Assembly (NCBI RefSeq): GCF_008364795.1
Contig: NZ_VTTM01000003.1
Span: forward strand, 1-64,000
Source of the DNA: Azospirillum oryzae
GTDB taxonomy: Bacteria > Pseudomonadota > Alphaproteobacteria > Azospirillales > Azospirillaceae
Length of the DNA stretch: 64,000 nucleotides
Direction of reading: 5' to 3'
Under the pieces are notes generated by a model, which saw nothing but the letters and a program-made list of their open reading frames with translations, ran no database searches and had not been told where the DNA came from. Every line of letters begins with the position of its first letter. The first letter of the stretch is position 1. Below are positions 18,576-28,429 of this stretch, in pieces. A program made the position numbers and the translations under genes.

Positions 18576-19371
18576 TCCCGAAAGCGTCCTGGTCCCCTTC
18601 GCCCCCGGCAGCGTCTGGCTGGCCGGGTCCGGCCCCGGCGACCCCGGCCTGCTCACCCTGCTGGCCCTGCAAGGTCTAAGGCAAGCCGACGTCATCGTCC
18701 ATGACGCGCTGGTCGGCGAACGGATCATGGCGCTCGCCAGCCCGTCGGCAAGGCTGGAGTTCGCCGGAAAACGCGGCGGCCGCCCCTCCGCCCATCAGGA
18801 CGACATCACCAACCGCCTGATCGAGCTGGCGAAGGAAGGTCACCGCGTCCTGCGCCTGAAGGGCGGCGACCCCTTCGTCTTCGGCCGCGGCGGCGAGGAG
18901 GCGCAGGCGCTGGCGGCGGAGGGCATCCCCTTCCGCATCGTGCCCGGCATCACGTCCGGCATCGCCGGCCCGGCCTATGCCGGCATCCCGGCGACCCACC
19001 GCGACACCAACCAGGCGGTGATCCTGGCGACCGGCCATTCGCTGGGCGGCGGGCCGGACTGGCGGGCGCTGGCCGCCACCAAGGCGCCGCTGATCCTCTA
19101 TATGGGCTGGAAGGCGCTGCCGACCATCGCGGCGGAGCTGATGGCCGGCGGCCTGTCCGCCGGCACCCCGGTCGGCGTGGTGACGGAGGCGACGACCGCC
19201 AACCAGAAAAGCCTCGTCACATCCCTCGGCACCTGCGTCGCCGATCTGGCGGCCAGCGACCTGGAGCCGCCCGCCATCATCGTGATCGGCGAGGTGGTGC
19301 GGCTGCGCCCCGCTTTGGAATGGCTTCCCACCCAAACGGCGCTGCAACATGCCGGAGGGAAGAATGACTAG
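18556..19371 (+). CDS. cobA: CobA, uroporphyrinogen-III C-methyltransferase
   Basis: SUMT, 271 residues, methylating uroporphyrinogen III at C2 and C7 to give precorrin-2, the entry step. Motifs are VWLAGSGPGDPGLLTLLALQ, the VLRLKGGDPFVFGRGGEEA block and GITSGIAGPAYAGIP. It is a stand-alone SUMT without the CysG N-terminal domain. The ATG at 18556 lies 20 bases inside the divergent cbiD reading. It overlaps cobB by eight bases. Confidence 0.94.
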   Translation: MSFESSIPESVLVPFAPGSVWLAGSGPGDPGLLTLLALQGLRQADVIVHDALVGERIMALASPSARLEFAGKRGGRPSAHQDDITNRLIELAKEGHRVLRLKGGDPFVFGRGGEEAQALAAEGIPFRIVPGITSGIAGPAYAGIPATHRDTNQAVILATGHSLGGGPDWRALAATKAPLILYMGWKALPTIAAELMAGGLSAGTPVGVVTEATTANQKSLVTSLGTCVADLAASDLEPPAIIVIGEVVRLRPALEWLPTQTALQHAGGKND

Positions 19372-20677
19372 CGGTCTCATCATCGCCGCCCCGGCCTCGG
19401 GCACCGGCAAGACGACGCTGACGCTGGGCCTTCTGGCGGCGCTGCGCGCCCGCGGCCTCGCGGTTGGGGCGGTGAAGTCGGGGCCGGACTATATCGACCC
19501 GGCCTTCCACCGTGCCGCCACCGGCCGGCCGAGCGTGAACCTCGACAGCTGGGCGATGGGACCGGACCTGCTGGACGGTCTGGCCGCCCGCGCCGCCGAG
19601 GGCGCCGACCTGCTGGTCTGCGAGGCGCTGATGGGCCTGTTCGACGGCGTCGCCGGGGTCGGCGCCACCGGCACCGGTTCGACGGCGGAGATCGCGGCGC
19701 GCACCGGCTGGCCGGTCCTGCTGGTGGTGAACGCCAAGGGCCAGTCGCAATCGGCCGCGGCCCTGGTCAAGGGCTTCGCCACCTACCGCGACGACGTGAC
19801 CATCGGCGGCGTCGTGCTGAACAATGTCGGCAGCCCGCGCCACACCGCGCTTGCCGGCAACGCCATCGAAGCGCTGGGCATTCCCCTGTTGGGCGCCCTG
19901 CCCCGCGCGCCCGACCTCAGCCTGCCCGAACGCCATCTCGGCCTCGTCCAGGCGGACGAGACGGAGGGGCTGGCCGACCGGCTGGCCGCACTCGGCCGCT
20001 TCGTCGCGGAGCATGTCGATCTCGACCGCGTCGTCGCGCTGGCCAGGCCATCGCAGGCCGGGCGCGGCAGGGACGCCCCCGCCCTGGCGCCGCTGGGACA
20101 GCGGATCGCCATCGCGCGGGACGCCGCCTTCACCTTCGTCTATCCGCACCTCACCGCCGGCTGGCAGGCTTCGGGTGCGGAACTGCGCTTCTTCTCCCCC
20201 CTGGCGGACGAGGCGCCGCCGGCGGATGTGGATGCCGTCTATCTGCCCGGCGGCTATCCGGAGCTGCATGCAGGCAGCCTCGCCGCCAACGACATCTTCC
20301 GCGCCGGCTTGCGTGCTGCGGCGGAGCGCGTGCCGGTCTATGGCGAATGCGGCGGCTACATGGTGATGGGTGAAACGCTGGAGGATGCCGACGGCGTCAC
20401 CCACCCGATGACCGGGCTGCTGGGCGTGCGCACCTCCTTCGCCAAGCGGCGGTTGCATCTGGGCTATCGCCGGGCGGTTCTGCTGGCTGACGGACCGCTG
20501 GGGCCGGCAGGATCTCCGCTGATGGGGCACGAGTTCCATTACGCCTCGACGCTGTCGCGCGGCGACGACGCGCCGCTGCTGCAGGCAACGGCGGCGGACG
20601 GCAGCGACCTGGGCATGCTGGGCAGCCGGCGTGGATTGGCGTCGGGGTCCTTCGTCCACCTGATCGCGCGGGGGTGA
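19364..20677 (+). CDS. cobB: CobB, hydrogenobyrinic acid a,c-diamide synthase
   Basis: ATP- and glutamine-dependent amidation of the a and c side chains, 437 residues. The N-terminal P-loop domain has IIAAPASGTGKTTLTLG. The C-terminal glutamine amidotransferase-like domain has YLPGGYPELHA and the nucleophile motif VYGECGGYMVMG. The ATG at 19364 is preceded by a strong GGAGGGAAG, which decides the start over the in-frame MPEGR upstream. Confidence 0.95.
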   Translation: MTSGLIIAAPASGTGKTTLTLGLLAALRARGLAVGAVKSGPDYIDPAFHRAATGRPSVNLDSWAMGPDLLDGLAARAAEGADLLVCEALMGLFDGVAGVGATGTGSTAEIAARTGWPVLLVVNAKGQSQSAAALVKGFATYRDDVTIGGVVLNNVGSPRHTALAGNAIEALGIPLLGALPRAPDLSLPERHLGLVQADETEGLADRLAALGRFVAEHVDLDRVVALARPSQAGRGRDAPALAPLGQRIAIARDAAFTFVYPHLTAGWQASGAELRFFSPLADEAPPADVDAVYLPGGYPELHAGSLAANDIFRAGLRAAAERVPVYGECGGYMVMGETLEDADGVTHPMTGLLGVRTSFAKRRLHLGYRRAVLLADGPLGPAGSPLMGHEFHYASTLSRGDDAPLLQATAADGSDLGMLGSRRGLASGSFVHLIARG

Positions 20678-21550
<873 letters not shown>

Positions 21551-21551
<1 letters not shown>

Positions 21552-23743
21552 CACAACAGCTCCCGCAGATCGAGCACCAGGATCAGCCGGCCGTCGCCCA
21601 GCACCGCCGTGCCGGCATAGCCGCGCAGACCCCGCAAAACCCCGGTCATCGGGCGCAGCACCACGTCGGCGCGCTCGCCGACATCGTCCACCGCCACTGC
21701 GACCGGACCGTCGCCCAGTTCGGCCAGCACCACGCAAACGGTCTCGCGCGACCGTTCGTCGTCGGGCTGGGCCAACAGGCGGCGCAGGCGGACCAGCGGC
21801 ACCACCCGGTCGCGCAGCACGACGCTTTCCGCCCGCTTCACCGAACGAATCTCGGCCCGCGGCACCCGCTGGACGCCGCCGACCAGCGCCACCGGGATGC
21901 CGTAGAGCGATCCCGCCGCCTCCACCACCACGACGCGGGTGATGCTGAGCGTCAGCGGCAGCGACAGCCGCACCCGCGTGCCGCTGCCGGGGGTGGAGAC
22001 GACCTCCACCCGGCCGCCGGCCCGCTCCACCGCCGCCCGCACCGCATCCATGCCGACGCCACGGCCGGACAGGTCGGACACGCTGCCGGCGGTGCTGAAA
22101 CCGGGGGCGAAGACCAGCCGCACCGCATCGGTATCGCTCAGCGCCGCTGCGGCGTCAGGCTCCATCAGCCCCTTGGCGACGGCGGCGCGGCGCATCGCCG
22201 CCGGGTCGATGCCGGCGCCGTCGTCCGACACCTCCACCACCACCCCACCCTTGTCCTGGAAGGCGCGGACCCGCAGCGTGCCGGCCGGCGGCTTGGCCGT
22301 AGCCGCCCGCCGCTCCGGCGTCTCGATGCCGTGGTCCAGCGCGTTGCGCACCAGATGCAGCAACGGCTCGCCCAGCACGTCGAGGATGTCCTTGTCGGCC
22401 TCCGTCTCCGCCCCTTCCAGCACCAGCTCGACATTCTTGTCCAGCCGGCGGGCGGTGTCGCGCACCAGCCGGGGCAGCGGATCGAACACGCGCGCCAACG
22501 GCAGCAGGCGAAGCCGCAACGCCGCATGGCGCAGGTCGCCGACCAGACTGTCCAGCCGGGCGGAAAAGCTCTTCAGGTCGCGGGCCATTTCGCCGTTGCC
22601 GGCGCGGCGGACCAGCGGCCCCAACTGCCCCTTCACCACCGACAGCTCGCCCACCAGCGCCATCAGCGCGTCCATCCGCTCCGGCTCCACCCGCAGGGCG
22701 CGGCGCGGGACGGGAGCGGAGGCGGATCGCGGCTCGGCCGTGGCGGGCTTCTCCGCAGGTCCATCGGCCAGAAACCGGCGCATCGTCCCGGCGTCGACGC
22801 AGGCGGCCTCCACGGCGCCGCGCTCCGTCGGCTGCCCCAACGCCGTCAGGATCGCGGCGACCGCCCGCGCCACCGCGGCGCGGCGGGAGTCTTGTTCGGC
22901 GGTGCTGCCGGGAAGGTCGAGGATGCGCGCCTGTTCCTCCAGCATCGCCGCCGCCAGTGAATCCGGCAGCGCGGCGGCGGGGGACACGGCGGCAGCCGCC
23001 AGCGTGACACTGCCGATCCGCACCTGATCGGGCACGCTGCGGAAGGCCGGCGTCACCGCTTCCATCCCGGCACCGCTCAGGGCGCGGAAGCGCAGGATAC
23101 AGCGGTAGGGGTCCATCTGCGCCAGGGGCGGCAGCGGTTCCGACGGCTCGATCCGCAACAGCCGCAGGTCGGGCACCCGGCGGAACAGTGCCAGCGGATC
23201 GTCGCCGGTGAAGAAGCACTCCGGATCGGGCGTGTAGTCGATGGCGGTCAGCGCGCCATCGCCCACGGCGGCGCGCTCCGCGTCCGTCAGCGCCGCCACC
23301 CAGGGGAAAGCGTCGGCCTCACCGCCGGAAGCCGCCGCACCGGCCGCCACCTCTCCCCCCGCCAGCCCGCGCACCAACCCTTCCGCCGCCTCCGCCGCAT
23401 CGGCAGGCAGCGCGCCGGCCTCCTCCAGCGCCGCCACCCAGCGGGCGCACTGGTCGAGCGCGCGGAACAGCCGGTCGGCCAACTCCGGCGTCATGAGGGC
23501 CGGTGTCATGCCGCGCCGGCCGTCGCGCAGCAGCGACAGCGTGTCCTCCCCGGCATGCACCAGCCGGGTGAAGGGTGCCATGTCGAACAGGGCGCTCGCC
23601 CCCTTCAGCGTGTGGAAGGCGCGGAACAGCTCGTCCACCGACGCGCGGTCGGCCGGGTCGCGCTCCAGCGCCAGCAGGGCGGCGCCGGCGGTCTCCAGCA
23701 GCTCCTGCGCCTCGACGACGAACTGGTCGAACAGCTCGCTCAT
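21551..23743 (-). CDS. cheA: CheA, chemotaxis histidine kinase
   Basis: Soluble histidine kinase of 730 residues. It has an Hpt domain with phospho-His in FRAFHTLKGAS (His44), a dimerisation domain opening RVEPERMDALMALVGELSVV, an ATPase domain with LLHLVRNALDHGIETPERR and GRGVGMDAVRAAVE, and a C-terminal CheW-like domain. It phosphorylates the two CheY proteins and CheB of the operon. The ATG at 23743 overlaps the upstream cheY stop as ATGA. Confidence 0.95.
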
Positions 23744-24135
23744 GGCGCGTCCTCCCTGTTGGGAGGCCGTCCGGTCAGCAGCCGAGCCGCCTCCACCAGC
23801 ACCTCCGGCCGTGGCGGCTTCACGATGTACCAGTTGGCGCCGGCCAGCAGGGCCTGCTCGCGGTCGCTGTCCTTCGATTCGGTGCTGATCATGATGGCCG
23901 GCACGTCGCGCAAACCCGGATCGCGGCGCAGGACGCGCAGCATGGTGTAGCCGTCCATCTTGCGCATGTTGACGTCGACGATCACCAGATCCGGCGGCGC
24001 GGCCATGGCGCGTTCCAGCCCCTCGATGCCGTTCACCGCCTCGTCCACCACGAAGCCGTCGGCCTCCAGCACGCGGCGGCTGAAGGCGCGCACGGTCACG
24101 GCGTCGTCCACCACCAGGACGCGCGGCCCGCTCAC
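23740..24135 (-). CDS. cheY: CheY-like single-domain response regulator (downstream copy)
   Basis: Receiver domain only, 131 residues, beginning VSGPRVLVVDDAVTVRAFSR. Phospho-acceptor Asp54 lies in VIVDVNM, with the conserved Thr in MISTES and Lys in YIVKPP. The GTG start at 24135 is chosen because it forms a GTGA overlap with the cheR stop; the nearest upstream start codons would run into cheR. It lies directly before cheA and is the likely output regulator. Confidence 0.9.
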   Translation of the reverse strand: MSGPRVLVVDDAVTVRAFSRRVLEADGFVVDEAVNGIEGLERAMAAPPDLVIVDVNMRKMDGYTMLRVLRRDPGLRDVPAIMISTESKDSDREQALLAGANWYIVKPPRPEVLVEAARLLTGRPPNREDAP

Positions 24136-25019
24136 GCTCCACCTCCGTCCGCCGGCTTCTGGTAGAGGATGGCGTCGGGGAAGCGGCGCGGAACGAACAG
24201 CGAGGACATGCGGCTCATGCTTTCCGAATGGCCGAGACAGACGAAGCCGCCCGGCGCAAGGGCATCGTAGAACATGCTCGCCGCCTCCCGTCGGCCCAGA
24301 TCGTCGAAATAGATCAGCAGGTTGCGGCAAAAGATCACGTCGATCCCGCGGAAGGCCCGCACCTGCTGCGGGTCGGCGATGTTGACCAGGGAGAAATCGA
24401 CGGACTCCCGCAGATCCTCGACGATCCGCCAGCGTGGCCCGCCGGCCTCGGCCGCTCCGCGCAGGGGCTGGAAATACTTGGCGCGCAGATGGGCCGGCAG
24501 CCCCTGCAGGGCGCGCTCGTCATAGATGCCCTCGCGCGCGCGTTCCAGCACGGCGCTGTCGATGTCCGATGCCAGCAGCTCGATCTCGTAATCGTCCACC
24601 CGGCGCCAGTTTTCCAGCAGCATGATCGCGATGGAGTAGGGTTCCTCGCCGGTGGCGCAGCCGGCCGACCAGATGCGGAGCCGCGACCCCTTCGGCCGCC
24701 CCCGCACCAGCTCGTCCAGGACGGAGTTCACCAGACAGTCGAACTGGTACTTCTCGCGGAAGAAATAGGTCTCGTTCACCGTCATCAGGTTGACGAGCCG
24801 CTGAAGCTCCTCCCCCGACGCCTGGAAGCGCAGCAAATTCAGATAGGCGCGCAATCCCGTCGCGCCGACCGCCTGCATGCGGGCGGCGATGCGGCGGTCG
24901 ACGAAATAGCGCTTGGCCTCGGTGAAGGACAGGCCGGTGCGGTCCCGCAGGAACCCGCAGAGCGTCGCATAATCCTCCTGGGACAGGCCTTCCGGCTCGG
25001 CGTCGGTCAATCCGTTCAC
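24132..25019 (-). CDS. cheR: CheR, receptor glutamate methyltransferase
   Basis: SAM-dependent methylation of receptor glutamates, 295 residues. It has an N-terminal helical domain (about 10-80), then VNETYFFREKYQF and the SAM site WSAGCATGEEPYSIAIMLL near residue 120. The C-terminal CRNLLIYFDD block is typical. The GTG start at 25019 overlaps the stop of the HEAT gene as GTGA. It acts against CheB to set adaptation of the operon's receptor. Confidence 0.95.
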   Translation of the reverse strand: MNGLTDAEPEGLSQEDYATLCGFLRDRTGLSFTEAKRYFVDRRIAARMQAVGATGLRAYLNLLRFQASGEELQRLVNLMTVNETYFFREKYQFDCLVNSVLDELVRGRPKGSRLRIWSAGCATGEEPYSIAIMLLENWRRVDDYEIELLASDIDSAVLERAREGIYDERALQGLPAHLRAKYFQPLRGAAEAGGPRWRIVEDLRESVDFSLVNIADPQQVRAFRGIDVIFCRNLLIYFDDLGRREAASMFYDALAPGGFVCLGHSESMSRMSSLFVPRRFPDAILYQKPADGGGA

Positions 25020-25639
25020 CGTCCCTGGAAACTGGAGCGGGCGGCGTCGACGGCGAAGGCGACGAAGGCGTTGCCGGGGAAGCGGCGGGCCAGCGTCTCC
25101 AGGCTGGACAGCGCCTCCGGACTGCCGGCCTCGGCCAGCGCCTCCACCGCGGCGAGGCAGACATTCACGTCGGCATCGCGCTCCATCACCCTTGCCAACC
25201 AGTCGGCGCGGCCGGAATGGGTGATGCTGCCCAGCCCCTGTACAGCGAAGATGCGCAGGTCGGCATCGGCATGGTCGAGCAGCGGCAGCAGCGCCGGGGC
25301 GGCGACCTCCGCCGGCATCTGCTGCAGGCTTTCCAGCGCGGCGTTGCGCAAGGCCGCATCCTCGCGGTCGAGGAAGGGGACGAGCGCCGCCGCCGCGTCG
25401 GGCGTGGCGATGCGGGCGAGCGCGGTCAGGATGGCTTCGCGCACGCCGGCATCCCCCTCCGTCTGAAGCCGGCGGGCGAGCGCCGCCTCCGCGCCCGGCA
25501 GCGCCACATGGCCCAGCGCGTGGGCGCCGTCACGACGAACGGCGGCGTCGGCATCCTCGAGCGAGGCCAGCGGGTCGCGCCGGCTGTCGGGTGCGGCCGG
25601 GGCAAGCTCCGGAGCCGCCCTCTTCTTCACCAGTCCCAT
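25016..25639 (-). CDS. HEAT-repeat protein of the chemosensory operon
   Basis: A 207-residue, Ala/Leu-rich protein that appears to consist of helical HEAT-type repeats, each with a pattern like D..VR..A..ALG or D..LR.FAVQGLGSI. The N-terminus MGLVKKRAAPELAP is charged and probably flexible. Such repeats act as protein-binding scaffolds. Its position between cheB and cheR, with overlapping codons, suggests a scaffold or adaptation partner. The ATG at 25639 is preferred to the in-frame upstream start. Confidence 0.8.
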   Translation of the reverse strand: MGLVKKRAAPELAPAAPDSRRDPLASLEDADAAVRRDGAHALGHVALPGAEAALARRLQTEGDAGVREAILTALARIATPDAAAALVPFLDREDAALRNAALESLQQMPAEVAAPALLPLLDHADADLRIFAVQGLGSITHSGRADWLARVMERDADVNVCLAAVEALAEAGSPEALSSLETLARRFPGNAFVAFAVDAARSSFQGR

Positions 25640-25650
25640 GGCGTCACTCC

Positions 25651-26775
25651 TCAATCGATCCCGGCGCGCCGGCCGACAGGCATCAGCCAGCGGGTGAGCT
25701 GGCCGGCGATACGGCCCGACGGCAACACGACGCCGGCGCCGCCGCGCCGGATCAGGTCCTGCGGCATGCCGAAGACGACGGCGCTGTCCTCCGACTCCGC
25801 GATGGTGCGGCCGCCGCGGGCATGAAGCTCGGCCATCGCCGCCGCCCCGTCATTGCCCATGCCGGTCAGCAGCACCCCCACCAGCCGGTCGGCTGGCAGC
25901 AGCCGCAGGGCGCTGGTCACCAGCCGGTCGGCATTGGGATGCCAGGGCCGGTCGGGCGAGGGCGGCACACAGACCGCCTGAAGCCGACCGCCGCGCCGCG
26001 CCAGTTCGACGTCCGCACTGCCGCGGGCGATGCAGACCATGCCCGGCGCCAGCACCGTCGCCCGCTCCACCTCCAGCACCCTCAGCGCACACAGCTCGTC
26101 CAGCCGGCGCGCCAGGGTCGCGGTGAAGGCGGCCGGCATGTGCTGCGCCACCACCACCGGCCAGGGAAAGCCGGCCGGCAGCAGGGGCAGGATGTCCTCC
26201 AGCGTGCTGGGTCCGCCGGTGGACACGCCGACCAGCACCACCCCCTCGCCCTCGTCGCCCGCCGCCACGGCTGCAGGCGACGCCGCCATGGGCGGCACCG
26301 CGGGCGGCAGCCCCTCCGGCACCACGAAATCCTCTCCGGCGATGCGGGCGCGGGCCAGCCGCAGCCGTTCGCGCAGGCCGTGGACCCGGCGCGGGCGGGA
26401 GGATGCGGCGGCGCGCACCGTCTCCACCAGTTCCTCGCCGATGCGGCCGATGGAGCCGGCGGCCGGCTTCTGCACCGCCTCCACCGCGCCCAGCCGAAGC
26501 GCTTCCAGCGTCTCCTCCGCCCCCGCGCCGGTGAGGGCGGAGACCATGACGACCGGCTTGGGATGCTCGACCATGATGCGTGCAAGGCAGGTCAGCCCGT
26601 CCATGCCGGGCATCGTGACGTCGAGCGTCACCACGTCCGGATCGACGACCGGCAGGCGCGCCAGGGCCTCCTCCCCCGTCGCGGCGGTCTCCACCCGGAA
26701 TCCGGCCTCGATCAGCAGATCCGCGATGCGCCGGCGCATCAATGCGGAATCGTCCACCACCAGCACCGTCAGCAC
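25651..26775 (-). CDS. cheB: CheB, receptor methylesterase/response regulator
   Basis: 374 residues. The N-terminal receiver has VLVVDDSALMRRRIADLL and phospho-Asp52 in TLDVTMPGMDG. After a linker, the methylesterase domain has the catalytic Ser in GVSTGGPSTLEDIL, the His in VVAQHMPAAFTATL and the Asp in TGMGNDGAAAM. It removes receptor methyl groups when phosphorylated by CheA. The start is taken as the GTG at 26775, preceded by GGGGGAC; an in-frame upstream start would overlap the CheW gene. Confidence 0.93.
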   Translation of the reverse strand: MLTVLVVDDSALMRRRIADLLIEAGFRVETAATGEEALARLPVVDPDVVTLDVTMPGMDGLTCLARIMVEHPKPVVMVSALTGAGAEETLEALRLGAVEAVQKPAAGSIGRIGEELVETVRAAASSRPRRVHGLRERLRLARARIAGEDFVVPEGLPPAVPPMAASPAAVAAGDEGEGVVLVGVSTGGPSTLEDILPLLPAGFPWPVVVAQHMPAAFTATLARRLDELCALRVLEVERATVLAPGMVCIARGSADVELARRGGRLQAVCVPPSPDRPWHPNADRLVTSALRLLPADRLVGVLLTGMGNDGAAAMAELHARGGRTIAESEDSAVVFGMPQDLIRRGGAGVVLPSGRIAGQLTRWLMPVGRRAGID

Positions 26776-26803
26776 GCCGTCCCCCAATCCAGGCTCCCAG
26801 CCG

Positions 26804-28429
26804 TCACTGCGGGATAACGGGCAGATCGGCCAGCCGGTCCATGTCGAGCAGACTGTCCGCATCCATCAATAGGATCAGGCGGCTGCCGCCGGCCGGATCC
26901 AGCGTGGCGACCCGGCGGATCAGCCGGCGCTGCGCCGCCGACACCGCCGGTGCCGGACCGATCCGTTCCGCCGGAACCGTCAGCAGGCCGGACAGCCCGT
27001 CCACCAGCAGCCCGACCAGCAGCCCGTCGCGCCCGACCACCACCACCCGCCCACGCTCAAGCCCGGCGGAGGGGCTGGCCGAGGCGGCCGGCAGGTTCAG
27101 CAGCCGGCGCTGATCGATCAGCGGCAGCACCTCGCCGCGCAGGGTCAGCACGCCGGCGACGAAGTCGGGCGCGTTGGGAAGCGGCGTGATGCTGTCGGGC
27201 CGGCGCAGCACTTCACGCACGGCGGATACCGGCAGGCCATATTCCGCCCCGGCGAGACGGAAGACGACGAAGCGTTCCGCGTTTCCGCTCCCCTCCGCAG
27301 GCCGTGCCGGTTCCATCCCGTCCCCCTTTCCGCCCGCTTCCGCGCCGATTGCCGCGCCATGGCGGAACAGCCGTTCCGCCGACAGCACCGACACCAGCCG
27401 CCGCCCACCATCCGCCCGGGCGATGCCGTCCAGATCCTCGAACTCCGGCTCGCGGGCCAGCAGCGGCGGCACCGGGTCGATCAGCACGGGATCGAGCCGC
27501 AGGATCTCGCGCACCTCGTCCACCAGCACGCCGACCGGCGCCTGCCAGGCGGCCCCCGACCGCACCACGACGACGCGGCGTCCGGCCTCCTGTCCGCCGG
27601 CCCCCTGTCCACCGGTGCCGTCCAGGCCGAACAGGGCGCGCAACCCCACCAGCGGCAGCAGCCGGTCGCGCACCGCCATCACGCCCAGCAGATGCGCCTT
27701 GGCCCGCGCCATGCGGGCGACCTCGCGCGGAGCCGGCAGAACCTCGCGCACCCGGTCCACCGGCAAGGCGAATTCCTGCCCGGCGACCTCGAAGACCAGC
27801 AGAGCCTGGCGATCGGGTCCGGCCGCCGCTTTCCCGGCCGCAGCCTCGCCCGCCGTCACACGTCCGAACCCACCGGTTCCCCGGTCAGTCCATTCCACCC
27901 CCGCCCGTTCAACCTCCGTGCGGTCGCCGAACTGCCGGTCGATCAGCGCGTCCAGCTTCAGGATCGTGGCCGGTCCGTCACGCAACAGGCCGTCCAGCAT
28001 GACGGGATCGAGCCCGCCCTCCTCCTGCGTCACCGGATCGATGCGGTCGGGGTCGGTGCGCAGGATGCCGGCCATCGCGTCCACCCGCAGACCCACCGGC
28101 TGGCCGCGATGCCAGACCAGCACCACGCGCGTCTCCCGCGAGGCGGCCCCACCGCCCGGCCTGCCCAATGCCCAGGCAAGGTCCAGCACCGGCACCGCCT
28201 CGCCATGCCACTGCGCCAGCCCGTCGAGGCTGGGCGGCCCCAGAGGAATGCGTACCAGTTCCGGCAGCCGGATCACCGCACGGACCGCCGCCAGCGGCAG
28301 GGCAAGGCGGAGGTCGCCGACCGCCACAGTGACGAAGGCAAGGGCGCCATCGGCCCCGGCTGTCGCCGCGCGGTCCCCGGCCATGTCCAGGGCCACGCCT
28401 CCCGCTACGCCCCCGGCCACGGCGGTCAA
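26804..28429 (-). CDS. cheW: Triple CheW-domain coupling protein
   Basis: 541 residues with three CheW folds in a row, about residues 28-170, 225-355 and 385-530. Each contains the hallmark of a hydrophobic start ([29 protein letters not shown]) and a later turn ([27 protein letters not shown]). It should couple receptor to CheA, perhaps bridging several complexes. The start is uncertain: the TTG at 28429 overlaps the receptor stop as TTGA; an ATG at 28384 is the alternative. Confidence 0.88.
   Translation of the reverse strand: MTAVAGGVAGGVALDMAGDRAATAGADGALAFVTVAVGDLRLALPLAAVRAVIRLPELVRIPLGPPSLDGLAQWHGEAVPVLDLAWALGRPGGGAASRETRVVLVWHRGQPVGLRVDAMAGILRTDPDRIDPVTQEEGGLDPVMLDGLLRDGPATILKLDALIDRQFGDRTEVERAGVEWTDRGTGGFGRVTAGEAAAGKAAAGPDRQALLVFEVAGQEFALPVDRVREVLPAPREVARMARAKAHLLGVMAVRDRLLPLVGLRALFGLDGTGGQGAGGQEAGRRVVVVRSGAAWQAPVGVLVDEVREILRLDPVLIDPVPPLLAREPEFEDLDGIARADGGRRLVSVLSAERLFRHGAAIGAEAGGKGDGMEPARPAEGSGNAERFVVFRLAGAEYGLPVSAVREVLRRPDSITPLPNAPDFVAGVLTLRGEVLPLIDQRRLLNLPAASASPSAGLERGRVVVVGRDGLLVGLLVDGLSGLLTVPAERIGPAPAVSAAQRRLIRRVATLDPAGGSRLILLMDADSLLDMDRLADLPVIPQ

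Noticed and set aside
26776..26862. Longer N-terminus for CheB
   Set aside because: It would lie inside the CheW gene; the receiver fold begins at the GTG at 26775, with a good ribosome site.
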